DNA of 64,000 nt from Circinella minor (taxonomy: Eukaryota; Mucoromycota; Mucoromycetes; Mucorales; Lichtheimiaceae): NCBI GenBank assembly GCA_016758965.1, contig JAEPRB010000163.1, forward strand, positions 1 through 64,000, read 5' to 3'. Both the position numbers and the translations under genes were made by a program. Shown here piece by piece: positions 61,342-64,000 of this stretch. The notes beneath the pieces are model-generated. The model was not told the DNA's origin and searched no databases. It saw only the letters and a program-made list of their open reading frames with translations. Every line of letters starts with the position of its first letter. Position 1 is the stretch's first letter.

Positions 61342-63215
61342 TTATCGAATTACTGGTGTTGGTATACAATGATAGTGTCTCCAACCATTGGCCAAGGCCC
61401 CGTCTTCACACATTTCAATTTTATTCGACATCCATTCACAGGCAAGTATCTGGTCTACCGTCCAGCGGGTAACAGGGTTCACATCAAGCATGCCAGCTAA
61501 ACACTCCCGTTCTTCTTCAGCCAAGCTGACTTTATGTTTATTATTTGCTTGTAAATATTGCTCACTACCACCATCCCAAAGTTCGCATTTTATTGGACCT
61601 ATTTCTTCACGTTGATTACAATATATTCCATATTCTGGATCACCACCATCTTCAGCAGCAGCGGCTACAGCGGATGGAGAGCCAGGTTTTGCGCCTGGTG
61701 GAGGTGGGAAGTGACCAACACCATTATAAAAAGCAGATGTGAATGGAAGATATCCAAAGCGCATACAATAATAAGTTACTGCGGCACTCCAAATATCAAG
61801 AGCTTGGCCATCATAACTATCATTATCATCCTTAAGTGTCCAAATTTCCGGTGACCAGAATTGGGAAGATCCACACCAGTGCTTACATCGTTGTGCTTCA
61901 CGTTGGAAAGGTGCTTTAACGACATTGGCAACACCAAAATCGGCTATTTTAAGTGTACCTCCTGTTGTCAAGATTAAATTTTCGGGCTGTATTTGCTTTC
62001 ATTTTAATGTCCATTTCATATAATTAAAAATTTGATTATGCTTCTTTTCATTTACCTTTATGTCACGATGTGCAATACCAGTGGAATGTAAGTGCTGTAA
62101 TCCAAGAATCAGCTGCTTAAACAAACAAGCTTGTTCCATAGATGGCATCACAGGCCGTTCACCGAGTAATGTGAAAAGATCACCTCCTGCACACTTTTAC
62201 AGCGAAAAATTAAATAAATAAAAAAAGACGATTCGAGATAAGCAAGAAAGAAAATGGATATGAAAGATTATGTATCATGTACGGTGATAACAAAAAAAAT
62301 ACATAAATATAACAAACCCCTTCCATCTCCCTCCCTATTTTCTTATCGAACAGTTATATTAACACAGAATCTTACATATTCCATAATTGTACACCAATGA
62401 TCTTGTTCGTCTAAAACAAGATCCAATGTCTTGACAACATTGGTATGATTGGAAACCGATTTACTGATACAGTATTCATTATGCATTCGTTTAAGATAGT
62501 CACGTTCTGTTTCATCACGATCTGGCTTTTTAAATTCTTTTACGGCTAGAATATTTTTTCGATCCGATGAACGTATTAGTCGAATGACAGCTGTTGCACC
62601 ACTTGCAATATTCTTTCGTGATGTTGCCCCCATTCCTTTATGAGATCGTTCAGGTTTTACATATTCACCGTACTTTTCTGACAATCGTCCTATATGAGGA
62701 TTTCCTACCGGTCTGTTTGTGCTCGATGTAGGTGTTTGAGCTGTTGTGTTTATAGTATTTGATGCTGAAGAAGATCGACGAAATAGACGAGAAAAAATAT
62801 TTCCTTCTGTGCTGCTCTGCCGTGAGTTAATTGGTGAAACGGGTGAGGTTAGCGTACTATTAGTATTATCCTCTGCAGGTGTAGTAGTAATTGTAGGACG
62901 AGTTGTGGTGTTACTATTATCAACAACAATCTTTGTACTTGTATTATTGTTATTTGCTGAAGTATTGTTGTCATACAATCGCTTTTTCTGTTGTTGTTGT
63001 TGCTGTGATGGTGCTGACGACATGTCAGTAAATATACCGCTTTCTGGTGATATAGATTCTCGAGTGGATACTGTTGAGCCTGATAATACAGGGCAATCGT
63101 CAGGAACTTGTTCTTCTCCTGATGGAATCATTTTTTCTGATAAATAAGTGTGATTAAGAGATGGATCGATAAGCCAAGGTTCTGGTGGAGGATTCAAAGT
63201 TGTAGAAGAGGGCAT
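61342..63215 (-). CDS. Hal4/Sat4-like serine/threonine protein kinase
   Basis: Three exons (63215-62376, 62193-62056, 61986-61342) give 540 residues. The N-terminal 190 residues are low-complexity Ser, Thr, Asn and Gln with a Gln run. The kinase domain starts near SRKNIASGATAVIRLIR, a degenerate glycine loop. It continues with LAVKEFKK (VAIK lysine), MHNEYCIS (helix C Glu), IMEYCAGGDLF, HRDIKPENLIL (catalytic loop), ADFGVA, and an activation segment through CGSSQFWSPEIW in place of APE. EFCI-like helix C and this activation loop resemble yeast Sat4/Hal4 and Hal5, which stabilise potassium transporters at the plasma membrane. The end is uncertain: VIR-stop may be intron read-through, since GTAATT there is a possible donor. 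Confidence 0.83.
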
Positions 63216-64000
63216 TCTCTATTCGAGAACTAATATAAAGAATTGTACTGGTCGATTATACTAGGTTATATAATTAATTTTAAAGACTACCAAAGACAAG
63301 TCGATGCATATCCAAAAAAAAAAAAGAATAATTAAAAGAGCTGAGCGAGAAAAAAGAATAAGAAAAAGGAAGTTTAATGCGTAAATAAAACTTTTATATA
63401 TAAGGTAATGTACGCACAAATGCAAAATGTGTGTCTTGTGCGGTGTGGCAATCAGCAGAGCTGGGGTTACATAAAAGATTGTACACAAAGAGAAAGTTTA
63501 TAACAAATAGAATCAAAAATGGTTATCAACTAGTTTATTTTTAGCTAATCAAATATTGGACAAAGCCAGGTCCAACGTAACACTTCTTTTCACTTGATGT
63601 GTTTTAGAATTTTCTTTCTATTTCACTGTCAATTTTTCCTTTCGGGAGTTTTTATAGGCTTTTTTTCTTGAGTAAGAGAAAGAAGAAAGAAAGGTGAAAA
63701 GAATACAACACTTACCAGATTTCTATGGATGAGGTAACGGTGATATGTACACCTACAACGCTCATAGCGTATACAATGGATCTTGTTTTTTATAACAATA
63801 TGCTTCATCCCAACTCCTCACAATTCCTTCACTCCTCCCCCTCTCCCAAAAAGAAAAAAAATTGGAATTTTATAATCCTCAGACAGTCTAAGATTTATAA
63901 CGCAGATCATGTGTTATATCCCAGCTTATGAGCCACAATTATATGGAATACAGTAACCACTTTAATCTAAGCGTGCGAAGTGCTTTCATGTTCTTTGTTC
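63216..64000. other. Upstream region of the kinase gene to window edge
   Basis: Should hold the promoter of the minus-strand kinase. A purine-rich stretch lies at 63310-63370 and pyrimidine-rich DNA at 63820-63850. An open frame at 63725-63931 has no recognisable features. No gene was supported before the window ends. Confidence 0.5.

Overview
This window looks like nuclear DNA of a filamentous early-diverging fungus, most likely Mucoromycota (a Mucorales-type genome). The intergenic DNA is very AT-rich. Genes are split by many short GT-AG introns of about 60 to 150 bp. The gene content is fungal: velvet factor, septin, PKA regulatory subunit, Hal4-type kinase, ricin-B/CipC protein and Mdm35. 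The species call is inference, because no rRNA, tRNA or mitochondrial marker was seen. Exon borders were placed by reading splice sites by eye and checking that the summed exons keep one open frame; almost every multi-exon gene below closes to a multiple of three.

Layout. 1-3143: a poly-A edge, a 14-bp tandem repeat and gene-free DNA. 3144-12887: a compact block with a secreted GH43 arabinanase (+), mitochondrial Obg-type GTPase (-), ricin-B/CipC fusion (-), ZC3H3-type CCCH protein (-), Mdm35 (+) and a secreted GDSL/SGNH hydrolase (-). 12888-20687: a 7.8 kb gene-poor stretch rich in the palindrome TACGTA. 20688-24703: a triple-HMG-box protein (+) convergent with a coiled-coil RING protein (-). 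27092-33662: a protein with two GRF-like zinc ribbons, a Cdc12-type septin and the PKA regulatory subunit (all -). 36433-44681: a velvet regulator (+), an EngB-type GTPase (-) and an MnmE-type GTPase (+) sharing one 150-bp divergent promoter, and a 12-exon fatty aldehyde dehydrogenase ending in the peroxisomal signal SKL (-). 45811-52077: a secreted protein of unknown family (-), a 3.9 kb gap and a secreted CAP/PR-1 protein (-). 52078-57851: a gap holding a 725-bp MITE-like element with pogo/Fot1-type inverted repeats. 57852-63215: a Kv-type potassium channel (+) convergent with a Hal4/Sat4-like kinase (-).

How the genes relate. This is a eukaryotic chromosome segment, not an operon. Three P-loop GTPases of mitochondrial ribosome or tRNA function (Obg, EngB, MnmE) lie within 37 kb, two of them divergently paired. 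PKA-R, velvet, HMG-box, septin and the kinase are signalling and morphogenesis genes. Arabinanase, GDSL hydrolase, CAP protein and the unknown secreted protein form a scattered secretome. A potassium channel beside a Hal4-type kinase, whose yeast relatives control potassium transport, is suggestive but may be coincidence. No single defence or biosynthetic system was found. The most unusual items are the triple-HMG gene, the double GRF-like protein, the MITE, two microexons (17 and 21 nt), the frame-neutral intron in the velvet gene and the Kv channel itself.
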